Positions 1 to 6,282 of a stretch of 6,742 bases of DNA are shown here, in pieces. Origin of the DNA: an uncultured Candidatus Saccharibacteria bacterium (GTDB lineage Bacteria > Patescibacteriota > Saccharimonadia > Saccharimonadales > Saccharimonadaceae). The stretch is from assembly GCA_949063825.1 (NCBI GenBank), contig CARSRA010000032.1:1-6742 (forward strand), read 5' to 3'. Made by a program: the position numbers and the translations under genes. A model generated the notes under the pieces. It was not told the DNA's origin. It saw only the letters and a list, made by a program, of their open reading frames with translations, and did no database searches. Position 1 is the stretch's first letter. The number at the start of each line of letters is the position of its first letter.

Positions 1-10
1 CTAGGGAACG

Positions 11-39
11 ATTGTATCCTCCCGTCCGGAGAAAGTTGA
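11..39 (-). promoter_or_regulatory. Candidate promoter for the next leftward gene
   Basis: On the minus strand TACAAT (16-11, five of six -10 bases) is 17 nt downstream of TCAACT (39-34, three of six -35 bases). It points left, out of the window, where the next cluster gene (ftsA or ftsZ in classical order) might lie. The purine-rich GGGAGGA at 23-17 has no start codon at usable distance within the window. Confidence 0.2.
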
Positions 40-47
40 GAGGCCAG

Positions 48-62
48 TTGTTAATTGTTAAT
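48..62. repeat. Tandem AT-rich heptamer (two copies)
   Basis: TTGTTAA is repeated head to tail at 48-54 and 55-61, followed by a further T. It lies about 20 bp from the DnaA-box-like site. Two copies of a 7-mer can arise by chance in AT-rich DNA. Confidence 0.3.
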
Positions 63-144
63 CTTGTTCTTTACAAGAAGTTTTCCACAACTTCAAGAAT
101 CCATTTTCAAAAAATCCGGCAATGAGATAATTTCCACAACGAGA

Positions 145-693
145 TTATTGAAAAAAGGCTTTCCCCTCTACGCGCACATCCGCATAAGTCGGCGTAATTC
201 CCCGTTCCTGCAAGTATTTTACCACTCGTTCTATATCTTCCGCCGTCACCCCCGTTCCCCGCTCCAAATTCACCTTAAAATAGGTCGGAGTTCCCTCAAT
301 ATTAATATATAATTCCCTACTCGTATTTAGTGGCAAAGTCGCCCTGCTCATCATAAGACCAAGATCCGCCAAATTCTGTTCAAGCAGACTAATATAATCA
401 AGCGTCCGGCGTGAGATCCGTTCATTTCCCGTTTCATCAATCACTTCGGCGCGCAGCTGATACTCGGCACCAGTACTTTGGGGGCTTTTTTTCACCTCTA
501 ATACCACTCCTCGTGCGCCCATATAAGCTAGCAATCCTAAAATCGCTACCATGAGCCCTGCTAATATTGCCGAAGTCGCGTGTTTACGCCTGAGACGACG
601 CCGCTCGGTCATCCGCTCAGATTTCAATTCCGATACGATCTCGCGCTCATCGTGCTCGATTTGTTTCTTAGCATGTTTATTCCCACCCCACAT
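145..693 (-). CDS. ftsQ: FtsQ/DivIB-like divisome protein, short form lacking POTRA
   Basis: This 182-residue bitopic membrane protein has a highly charged cytoplasmic N-terminus (1-40, with ERRRLRRK at 30-37), one membrane segment (about 41-59) and an external domain of about 120 residues. The C-terminal part resembles the FtsQ beta domain: AEVIDETGN (82-90) like its opening strand, then YFKVNLERG (138-146), a helix with VVKYLQERGI (157-166), and TYADVRVEG (169-177), corresponding to the family's final iDlRf strand where FtsB docks. FtsQ is usually 250-300 residues with a POTRA domain between membrane and beta domain; there is no room for one here. The position after murG is that of ftsQ in the classical cluster and supports the call, which rests on weak similarity. 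The gap to murG is 2 bp. AGGGAG at 710-705 is a possible ribosome binding site with a rather long 11-nt spacing. Confidence 0.7.
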   Translation of the reverse strand: MWGGNKHAKKQIEHDEREIVSELKSERMTERRRLRRKHATSAILAGLMVAILGLLAYMGARGVVLEVKKSPQSTGAEYQLRAEVIDETGNERISRRTLDYISLLEQNLADLGLMMSRATLPLNTSRELYINIEGTPTYFKVNLERGTGVTAEDIERVVKYLQERGITPTYADVRVEGKAFFQ

Positions 694-695
694 TT

Positions 696-2159
696 CTAAT
701 CAATCTCCCTAATATGAGTTTTTTGCTTTTCAACTTTACGTAGACGTTTTTGCTGCCTAGTTGGTCGAACGGTAGCAGTCTTCTTTATGCTGTTCTTTGT
801 TACGCATCCTACCCTATGCTTCGGCTTCGCGACCCCACCCTTTTCGCTCTGTCTTGCAATTTGCAACAAAACCACCGCTAACCGCGCTGCGGCATCTGGA
901 GCTGCTTCTCGATGTAGTTTCTGCGCCAAAGTCGACCGTTCTTTTGGTGCACGTATCAAATGTCGCACTTCAGCCAATAATGACCTTGGGTCTGCACGCA
1001 TTGCCGAATCTTTGATCATCACTACAGCCCCAGCCTTGGCAAAGTCCTCAGCATTCCTTAACTGATGACTATTAGGCAGAGCTTCAAATGGCACCAGGAT
1101 CGTTGCCTTCTCGAGGGCAGCTAGCTCAGCGATCGTAGTCGCACCTGCACGACTAATTACTATATCCGCTGCCCCCAAAAGCTCATGCATCGCCGAATTA
1201 AACTCCCATAATCGGAAATTCGATTGTAATTTCGCCCGATTCCAATCCTCATAGCGTTTCAGCTCTACCATGCTTTCATAATGCTTACGACCAGCGACCA
1301 AGCCCACCGACGCCAATTCGAGCATCTCTGGTAAAATCTTACGCATAGCTTCATTAATATTTTCTGCTCCCTGGCTGCCGCCAGTCACTACGACGAGCGG
1401 TCGCTCTGGATCAAAACCAAAACTCTTTTTGAGCGCGTTCTGCTGAGTCCGACTCACAGTCCTAAACTCAACTGCGACTGGAATTCCAGTGAAAATTCGT
1501 ACTGGAGACCCATCTCCCCTATTGACAATTTCATCTATCTGTGTTATACTAGAATTACACACAGGTTGGTCCTGTTCGGGTTTTTGTTGGTTAGTAGACG
1601 ATTCTTCTTTCCAGCCCGTAGCGATCACCGCAGCATGCTTCATTAGTACTCGATTTGCAAGCCCCGGCACCGCATCACTCTCATGAATCACATATGGAAT
1701 CCCGAAATGTTTCGCTACTATCCCCACCGGCAGCCCTACGAACCCTCCTTTTAGGAAGATTACATCAGGACGTTTACTTTTAGGGAGCAAACGCCAAAAG
1801 CTCTGATGAAGCCCTATGACAAACTGGAAAAACCCAATAATATTCCCGAAAATCAAATCTTTAATCACGATCCACCAATTCCGAATCCATTGGATCGGAG
1901 TCCAGCCCGAATAACGGCGGAATTTACCGGCTGAAATTTTCCGTACCCGAATATATGGTTCCGTCCGCGTGCTTGCTCCAGCGCGTGAACCCCAACGCAC
2001 GCCTAATTCTGTTGTAATTTTAACAACGTTTTTGTAATACTTTTTGTCGGTCCAAAACTCCACTTTCGAACGGGGAGATTGTTCCAAGATCTCACGCACT
2101 ACTGCTACAGCCGGAGTAATATGACCTCCCGAACCACCACCAACTACTAGAAATTTCAT
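696..2159 (-). CDS. murG: MurG, lipid II synthase, with internal insertion and basic C-terminal tail
   Basis: This peripheral membrane GT-B glycosyltransferase adds GlcNAc from UDP-GlcNAc to lipid I, giving lipid II. Motifs are intact: GGGSGGH (7-13), LKGGFVGLP (136-144), HESDAVPGLANR (159-170), TGGSQGAENIN (259-269), SRAGATTIAEL (336-346) with E345 as the likely nucleotide-sugar contact, and LPNSHQLRNAEDF (361-373). At 487 residues it is about 100-130 longer than usual MurG (roughly 355-370). The excess lies in three places: a longer aromatic, membrane-facing stretch (about 70-130), a polar Gln/Ser/Asp-rich insertion (about 183-220) between the two Rossmann domains, and a Lys/Arg-rich tail (about 440-487). 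It begins with a strong ribosome binding site and overlaps ftsW by ATGA; the TAG stop is 2 bp before ftsQ. Classical neighbours murD and murC are missing from their usual places. The DNA encoding the polar insertion carries a strong antisense promoter pattern. Confidence 0.95.
   Translation of the reverse strand: MKFLVVGGGSGGHITPAVAVVREILEQSPRSKVEFWTDKKYYKNVVKITTELGVRWGSRAGASTRTEPYIRVRKISAGKFRRYSGWTPIQWIRNWWIVIKDLIFGNIIGFFQFVIGLHQSFWRLLPKSKRPDVIFLKGGFVGLPVGIVAKHFGIPYVIHESDAVPGLANRVLMKHAAVIATGWKEESSTNQQKPEQDQPVCNSSITQIDEIVNRGDGSPVRIFTGIPVAVEFRTVSRTQQNALKKSFGFDPERPLVVVTGGSQGAENINEAMRKILPEMLELASVGLVAGRKHYESMVELKRYEDWNRAKLQSNFRLWEFNSAMHELLGAADIVISRAGATTIAELAALEKATILVPFEALPNSHQLRNAEDFAKAGAVVMIKDSAMRADPRSLLAEVRHLIRAPKERSTLAQKLHREAAPDAAARLAVVLLQIARQSEKGGVAKPKHRVGCVTKNSIKKTATVRPTRQQKRLRKVEKQKTHIREID
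1522..1550 (+). promoter_or_regulatory. Near-consensus sigma70-type promoter antisense inside murG
   Basis: The plus strand reads TTGACA (1522-1527, perfect -35), a 17-nt spacer, then TATACT (1545-1550, five of six bases of the -10) preceded by TGT, which is the extended -10 motif. Predicted +1 is near 1557, pointing rightwards against murG. The transcript would be antisense to the murG 5' half, and if long enough to its ribosome binding site at 2165-2170 and the ftsW 3' end. No credible plus-strand gene lies downstream. The match to consensus is better than that of the ftsI and mraY promoters here. Activity is inferred from sequence only. Confidence 0.5.
1539..1564. repeat. Inverted repeat over the -10 and start of the antisense promoter
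   Basis: CTGTGT (1539-1544) and ACACAG (1559-1564) form a perfect 6-bp dyad with a 14-bp centre. It spans the -10 box and predicted +1 of the antisense promoter, the place where a repressor operator would be expected. It is short enough to be chance, and it is also constrained by coding in murG (residues about 200-207). Confidence 0.35.
1561..1585 (+). terminator. Weak hairpin plus T run just after the antisense promoter
   Basis: ACAGG (1561-1565), loop TTGGT, CCTGT (1571-1575) give a 5-bp hairpin, then TCGGG and five T (1581-1585) on the plus strand. If it worked as a terminator or pause site it would make an RNA of only about 30 nt from the predicted start at 1557. The T run is displaced five bases from the stem and the stem is short, so this is doubtful. 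Confidence 0.15.
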
Positions 2160-3379
2160 AGCGTCCTCCTTTTGATCATGCCTTCCCTTCGTTGCGGTAT
2201 TTGATCCGTACCGTGCTTACTGCTAGTCTCGACAGTAATTTTATTCTTACGTGGTTCACGCTCGGTATAACAGCTTAGTTGCAAGGCTAGTCCTAATGCT
2301 GCCGACGTAAATAGCATGCTGGTCCCACCATAACTAAGCAACGGTAATGTGATCCCGGTTAGCGGAATTAATCCGGTCATCGAGGCAATATTTACTACCA
2401 CATGTGCCGCTAACCACGCAAAGATACCAATCACCACTAGCGATTCTTCGTCATCAGCAAGATAATTTGAAACCCGAAGTAGTCGTATTAGAAGCAGGGT
2501 AAAACTCCCCACGATCACAAAAAGGCCCACGAAGCCAAAAGTTTCTCCTAGTACCGCAAAAACTGAATCGTTGATCGACTCCGGTAAATATCCTGTCGCC
2601 TGTACACTATTGCCTATGCCAACTCCGAGCAGCCCACCTGCGCCAATCGCAATCTTAGCGTTCTCAATATGATAAGAATCGCTTGAATCTTCTGATTGGA
2701 AGGTTAAGAGCCGCTCAACACGATGCGGCGAAGATACAATCGCAATCACTCCGCCAGCTGCCACTACCGCTAAAGTCAACAAAAAGTAACGCATTTTTAC
2801 GCCACTCATAAGTAGCATCGCGAGGATGATCGCCATAATACTCACACCAGTACCAAGATCTTTTTGCACCACTACAACAAATGCTAATGATACTACTGAA
2901 ATTACTCCAAACGGTATCCAAAAATCCGACGAAGCTAGCCGCCCTTGCTTACTGCGCTCCGCCATCAGGCTCGCAAGATAGAGCACTAAGCCCATTTTTA
3001 GTACTTCGGCCGGTTGTAAGCTAAGCCCATTAATCGAAAACCATCGACAAGCTCCAAGCTCGCATTTCGCGACACTACTACCAGTCAGCGCTAATAACGC
3101 CAATATTACACAGAGCGACAGCCCTAGAATAATCGCAAATTTGCTAATCTTACGTAATTTTGCATATGGAAATTTAAAAGCTACGATAAAAGCTACCGCT
3201 GCCATCGCCACGTTAATTAATTGACGGATGAAAAAATAATTCTCACTATAGTCCACTCCATAGGTAGAGTTCAATACGTTTACACGCATCGGACCAATCG
3301 CATAAATAATAATCAATCCCACACCGAGCAAGATCACCGTCAAAGCGCCGATGATCCGATCACTCTTGTGCTTACGCAT
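2156..3379 (-). CDS. ftsW: FtsW, SEDS-family septal peptidoglycan glycosyltransferase
   Basis: This polytopic membrane protein polymerises lipid II into glycan strands at the septum, working with FtsI. From the ATG at 3379 it has 407 residues, a normal length, with about ten hydrophobic segments. SEDS hallmarks are RWFSINGLSLQPAE (112-125), QKDLGTG (172-178), GNSVQATGYLPES then IND (256-271) with D271 as the likely catalytic Asp, GETFGFVG (278-285), and TGITLPLLSYGGTSM (341-355). The C-terminal tail from about 371 is hydrophilic, basic and cytoplasmic. FtsW rather than RodA is inferred from the neighbours ftsI, mraY and murG. An unusual feature is CELGAC (106-111), two cysteines in the external loop before the RW motif. 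The start overlaps mraY by 8 bp and the TGA stop overlaps the murG ATG (ATGA). The use of TGA as a stop also fixes the genetic code as standard here. Confidence 0.95.
   Translation of the reverse strand: MRKHKSDRIIGALTVILLGVGLIIIYAIGPMRVNVLNSTYGVDYSENYFFIRQLINVAMAAVAFIVAFKFPYAKLRKISKFAIILGLSLCVILALLALTGSSVAKCELGACRWFSINGLSLQPAEVLKMGLVLYLASLMAERSKQGRLASSDFWIPFGVISVVSLAFVVVVQKDLGTGVSIMAIILAMLLMSGVKMRYFLLTLAVVAAGGVIAIVSSPHRVERLLTFQSEDSSDSYHIENAKIAIGAGGLLGVGIGNSVQATGYLPESINDSVFAVLGETFGFVGLFVIVGSFTLLLIRLLRVSNYLADDEESLVVIGIFAWLAAHVVVNIASMTGLIPLTGITLPLLSYGGTSMLFTSAALGLALQLSCYTEREPRKNKITVETSSKHGTDQIPQRREGMIKRRTL
2165..2170 (-). promoter_or_regulatory. Strong Shine-Dalgarno of murG
   Basis: AGGAGG on the minus strand (2170-2165) is a full match to the anti-Shine-Dalgarno core, five bases before the murG ATG at 2159. 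It lies in the last codons of ftsW (Arg-Arg), and together with the ATGA overlap it supports coupled translation. Confidence 0.85.
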
Positions 3380-4466
3380 CGTCACTCCTAGAAGTGATTT
3401 CGTTATTATTACGCCAAAGGGCTTGCTGTTTCATATCACGTACAATACCGCCTTGCGCAGCCAAAAAGATTCCAATAATTGCAAACATTCCCGCAATCAC
3501 CCAAAAGCGCATCACAATTTTGGCTTCATTCCAGCCGGTCGCTTCTAGGTGATGATGAATCGGTGCCGAAATAAAGAGTTTTTTCTTGAAGACCTTTTTC
3601 CAAAAAATTTGAATCAATGATGAGCCAGCCTCAAGCACAAAAAGAATACCAATGATCGGCAATAAAAAGAAGGCATCCGTCATCATCGCTACTACGCCAA
3701 GCCCTGCACCAATTGCAAAGCTACCAGTATCCCCCATCATAAACCGCGCTGGCGGCACATTAAACCAAATATAGCTAAGCAGCCACCCTACCACCGTGAG
3801 ACAAAATGCCGTTAGCATCCACTGACCCTGCAATAATGCAATCACTCCGTAAGCCCCATAGGCCAGCATCGCAAGCCCTCCGGCAAGACCATCTAGACCA
3901 TCAGAAATATTTACAGCATTCGATGTTGCTACGACTGCAAAGGCGAAAATTAAAATCATACCAATAGTCCCCACCTGGACATCGCCAATGAACGGCACTG
4001 CGATTGTAGTCCAACCAAGCTTAACCGCGAACCACCAGCCTAAGAATAAACCGAGTCCAGTAATCATTGCAAATTTCACTGGTGCGCGCAGACCAGCTGC
4101 ACCTTTGCCACTACCAAAGACGTTTATCAAGTCATCGATCAGCCCCACAAAACTACCCCCCACAAACCCTAGCAACGGAAGCCAGGTCTGCTCACGATTT
4201 AAATTACAGATTATCGTCACGAGCGTCACCGCAACTACTCCAATAATACCCGCCATGGTCGGAAAAGCGCGTTTAAACTTTTTTGCATGAAGCTTTGTCA
4301 TCACTGGCAAAGCTTCACCAGTCATTGTAGTTTTTTTCTGCTTTTTCCAAAATTTATATTTATATGCAAAATGTGTATAAATCGGCGTAAGAAAAGTTGC
4401 CAACAAAAAACCCGACATCGCAAGAATCAGGCCATAAAAAACTTCATTGTTTATAGTATCAGCCAT
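3372..4466 (-). CDS. mraY: Phospho-N-acetylmuramoyl-pentapeptide transferase (lipid I synthase)
   Basis: This integral membrane enzyme transfers phospho-MurNAc-pentapeptide from UDP to undecaprenyl phosphate, making lipid I on the cytoplasmic face. It is 364 residues, normal for the family, with about ten hydrophobic segments. Visible family motifs: PTMAG (69-73), a slight variant of the usual TPTMGG; the Asp pair D111-D112 in GLIDDL; NAVNISDGLDGLA (183-195); MGDTGS (244-249) with the catalytic-site Asp; and the HHH motif (304-306) in APIHHHLE followed by GWNEAKIVMRFW. The HHH loop separates MraY from WecA-type relatives. The preceding ftsI ends 22 bp upstream, and mraY overlaps ftsW by 8 bp using the ATG start of ftsW. 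MurE and MurF, which usually sit between ftsI and mraY and make its UDP-linked substrate, are absent from this position. Its own promoter and possible readthrough from ftsI would both supply transcript. Confidence 0.97.
   Translation of the reverse strand: MADTINNEVFYGLILAMSGFLLATFLTPIYTHFAYKYKFWKKQKKTTMTGEALPVMTKLHAKKFKRAFPTMAGIIGVVAVTLVTIICNLNREQTWLPLLGFVGGSFVGLIDDLINVFGSGKGAAGLRAPVKFAMITGLGLFLGWWFAVKLGWTTIAVPFIGDVQVGTIGMILIFAFAVVATSNAVNISDGLDGLAGGLAMLAYGAYGVIALLQGQWMLTAFCLTVVGWLLSYIWFNVPPARFMMGDTGSFAIGAGLGVVAMMTDAFFLLPIIGILFVLEAGSSLIQIFWKKVFKKKLFISAPIHHHLEATGWNEAKIVMRFWVIAGMFAIIGIFLAAQGGIVRDMKQQALWRNNNEITSRSDDA
3385..3389 (-). promoter_or_regulatory. Shine-Dalgarno of ftsW, decides the start codon
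   Basis: AGGAG on the minus strand (3389-3385) lies five bases before an ATG at 3379-3377. The in-frame GTG at 3385-3383 would overlap this ribosome binding site, so the ATG is the better start. The site sits within the 3' end of mraY, so ftsW translation is probably coupled to that of mraY. Confidence 0.75.
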
Positions 4467-4475
4467 ACTCCCTAT

Positions 4476-4504
4476 ATTATACTACAAACTACACCTTAGG
4501 TCTA
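4476..4504 (-). promoter_or_regulatory. Internal promoter for mraY-ftsW-murG-ftsQ
   Basis: On the minus strand TATAAT (4481-4476) lies in the 22-bp ftsI-mraY gap, exactly 17 nt downstream of TAGACC (4504-4499), which matches 4 of 6 bases of the -35 consensus and overlaps the last ftsI codons. The predicted +1 near 4469 gives a leader of about three bases before the mraY ATG. An AGGGAG (4473-4468) also precedes the ATG, but with one base of spacing it is too close to act as a normal ribosome binding site. Confidence 0.55.
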
Positions 4505-6219
4505 ATCTTCAGTGCATCTTGTACATAAGCTTTCAATGCGTTGAATACCGGTAAGGCTACAGATTGACCGCCAGCCTTCTTGCCATCTTCCCAAACCCGC
4601 ACCATAATCAAGTATTCCGGTAATTCCCCTTCCGTACCACCGACACCAATGTAAGTCGCACTGGTTTCATCGAGCGAATAGGCGCCGTCCTTGATAATCT
4701 GCGCAGTGCCAGTTTTACCACCCACATAATATCCTGGCGCATCCGTACCATTTGCGCGCCACATCCGCCGCGTACCGTAGAGCATCTCGCGCATAGTTGC
4801 GCTCGTAGCTTCGGATACCGTACTGCGCACCGCTGGTTTTGATTCGGCTTCAATAAATTTACCGTTTACCATCTTCCCCGCCACGATCGTCGGCGTATAA
4901 AACTTCCCGCCATTTACTACTGAAGCCATCGCCGCCGCGGTCTGTAGCATTGTGACTTGCATATTTTGACCAAAAGTCATATTAGCGTAAGTACCATTTA
5001 GCCCCCAAATCTCTGCATCCGGTTTTTGCACCATACCTACAGCCTCGATTAATTCGATACCAGTCGCCTGACCAAGACCAAATTTGTCATGATAATATTC
5101 ATAAAGTCGCGTCCGTCCGAGTCCGGTAATATCCGTCTCACTACCACCCAACCATCTTAGCATCTGAGTAGTACCTGTATTGAGCGAATAATTAAAGGCG
5201 GTTTGCATCGTCTGCGTACCTGCAACCTCTGGACCTTGCTCCGTATTGCTAATCGGCCAATCATCCACTATTGTCGAACCAGTGTTATAAAAAGTGGTTT
5301 CCGGAGTCATCACGCCATAATCTACTCCGGTCGCAAAGGCAAAAGTCTTGCATACGCTTGCCGGCTCATAAGGATCGTCAACGACATGATTGATATAATC
5401 CGATGCGCTTTTTACCTTTCCGTAATCCGCTGGATCGTATCCCGGGTAATTTGCCATCGCTAAGATCTTCCCATTATTTGGATCCATGACGAGCGCACTA
5501 ATATTTGAAAAACCTACAACTTCAGTCTGTGCTTCAATGATTTTTTCAACATTTCGCTGCATACTTTTATCCACTGTGAGTACTATATTCTCACCGTTTA
5601 CTGGCGGAGTTTTAATATTATCATTCCCGATCGAAAGCGCAACGTTGTTAATATCTTTGACTGTTCGTAAAAGACCATCTTTCCCCGCCAAAGTTTTGTT
5701 TAGTGAGCCTTCGATTCCGTATTGTCCTAGACCATCGCTATTCACAAAACCAAGTAAAGTTGAAGCTAATATCCCTTCTGGGTAAACCCTACGTGTATTC
5801 GCCTGGAGCCAAACGCCGTCAAAATCCGCTTCGGCAATTTTCTCGGCAGCTGAACGTTCAACATTTTTTCCTACAATATAATACCGCCTAGAGCGATTCG
5901 CAAAGACATCATCCCAACTAGCGATTTGACGATCATCAATAATAGCACTTAATTCGTCCGCAATTTCATCTCGATCAGCAATCATCGGATCAACAATAAC
6001 AGTATAGACGGTCGCATTGAGCACTACTGGGGATGGTTCTTCTCCATCCATCATATAAATTTCACCACGTTTAGCCGGTAAAACATTTTGTCTGGTCTGT
6101 TGAGCTGCTGCCTTGGCCGACCACTCGTCATGTTCCAAGATCTGAATCGTAAACAATTTCACGATAATCACCGCCATTACTAGCAGCAAAACTCCTCGCA
6201 AAAACTTATATCGGTTCAT
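4489..6219 (-). CDS. ftsI: FtsI-type septal peptidoglycan transpeptidase (class B PBP)
   Basis: This encodes a 576-residue monofunctional transpeptidase that cross-links peptidoglycan stem peptides at the division site, anchored in the membrane with its catalytic domain outside. A short basic N-terminus and one membrane segment (about 6-27) are followed by the PBP dimerisation domain with the RGEIYMMDG motif (51-59). The penicillin-binding domain has all three active-site motifs: SVCK (288-291, nucleophile S288), SLN (345-347) and KTG (502-504). Length matches the family and there are no PASTA domains. In a classical cluster ftsL or mraW would precede it; here the neighbour is a reverse transcriptase gene. 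The ATG at 6219 is chosen because the membrane anchor begins at once and the -10 box lies just upstream. The stop is TAG, 22 bp before mraY. Cluster position supports FtsI over an elongation PBP2, although the two families share motifs. Confidence 0.95.
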   Translation of the reverse strand: MNRYKFLRGVLLLVMAVIIVKLFTIQILEHDEWSAKAAAQQTRQNVLPAKRGEIYMMDGEEPSPVVLNATVYTVIVDPMIADRDEIADELSAIIDDRQIASWDDVFANRSRRYYIVGKNVERSAAEKIAEADFDGVWLQANTRRVYPEGILASTLLGFVNSDGLGQYGIEGSLNKTLAGKDGLLRTVKDINNVALSIGNDNIKTPPVNGENIVLTVDKSMQRNVEKIIEAQTEVVGFSNISALVMDPNNGKILAMANYPGYDPADYGKVKSASDYINHVVDDPYEPASVCKTFAFATGVDYGVMTPETTFYNTGSTIVDDWPISNTEQGPEVAGTQTMQTAFNYSLNTGTTQMLRWLGGSETDITGLGRTRLYEYYHDKFGLGQATGIELIEAVGMVQKPDAEIWGLNGTYANMTFGQNMQVTMLQTAAAMASVVNGGKFYTPTIVAGKMVNGKFIEAESKPAVRSTVSEATSATMREMLYGTRRMWRANGTDAPGYYVGGKTGTAQIIKDGAYSLDETSATYIGVGGTEGELPEYLIMVRVWEDGKKAGGQSVALPVFNALKAYVQDALKIRPKV

Positions 6220-6225
6220 AACTAT

Positions 6226-6234
6226 ATTATAACA
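6226..6234 (-). promoter_or_regulatory. Extended -10 promoter of ftsI, predicted leaderless start
   Basis: Read on the minus strand this is TGT followed by TATAAT (6231-6226), a perfect extended -10 element. Exactly six bases (ATAGTT) separate it from the ftsI ATG at 6219, so the usual start spacing puts +1 on the A of the ATG. No good -35 is seen at 16-18 nt (ATACAT at 6254-6249 is weak), as is common for extended -10 promoters. No Shine-Dalgarno sequence precedes this ATG, which fits a leaderless mRNA. Confidence 0.65.
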
Positions 6235-6282
6235 TAAGCTAGATAGAGATGTATGGGGTCACAGGAACAGTTTTCAGATAAT

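Larger units (their letters stand above)
1..144. other. Intergenic end of the cluster with DnaA-box-like direct repeats
   Basis: No convincing gene is seen. TTTCCACAAC occurs twice in the same orientation (82-91 and 131-140), 49 bp apart. TTTTCCACA (81-89) fits the DnaA-box consensus TTWTNCACA fully, and ATTTCCACA (130-138) fits with one mismatch at the first base. The first copy lies in a 6-bp inverted repeat, GAAGTT (77-82) and AACTTC (89-94). No clear terminator with a T run follows ftsQ on the minus strand, so transcription may continue leftwards. Confidence 0.35.

Noticed and set aside
77..94. Hairpin GAAGTT/AACTTC as the operon terminator after ftsQ
   Set aside because: AT-rich 6-bp stem with no following T run on the minus strand.
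55..312. Plus-strand reading frame of 85 codons across the intergenic region and ftsQ 3' end
   Set aside because: It overlaps ftsQ antisense, has no ribosome binding site or recognisable domain, and its composition reads as the complement of a real gene.
1489..1686. Plus-strand 65-codon frame around the antisense promoter as the promoter's gene
   Set aside because: Its start codon lies upstream of the promoter, so the predicted transcript would lack it; no domain or ribosome binding site is seen. An untranslated antisense RNA is the simpler reading.
3221..3250. TTGACG on the plus strand inside ftsW as an antisense promoter
   Set aside because: No acceptable -10 at 16-18 nt; the only TATA-like bases are too far away.
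3383..3385. GTG start for ftsW giving two extra residues
   Set aside because: It overlaps the AGGAG ribosome binding site, which is ideally spaced for the ATG at 3379.
6220..6282. DGR template repeat between the RT and ftsI
   Set aside because: Only 63 bp, partly taken by the ftsI promoter, with no near copy elsewhere in the window that I can see.
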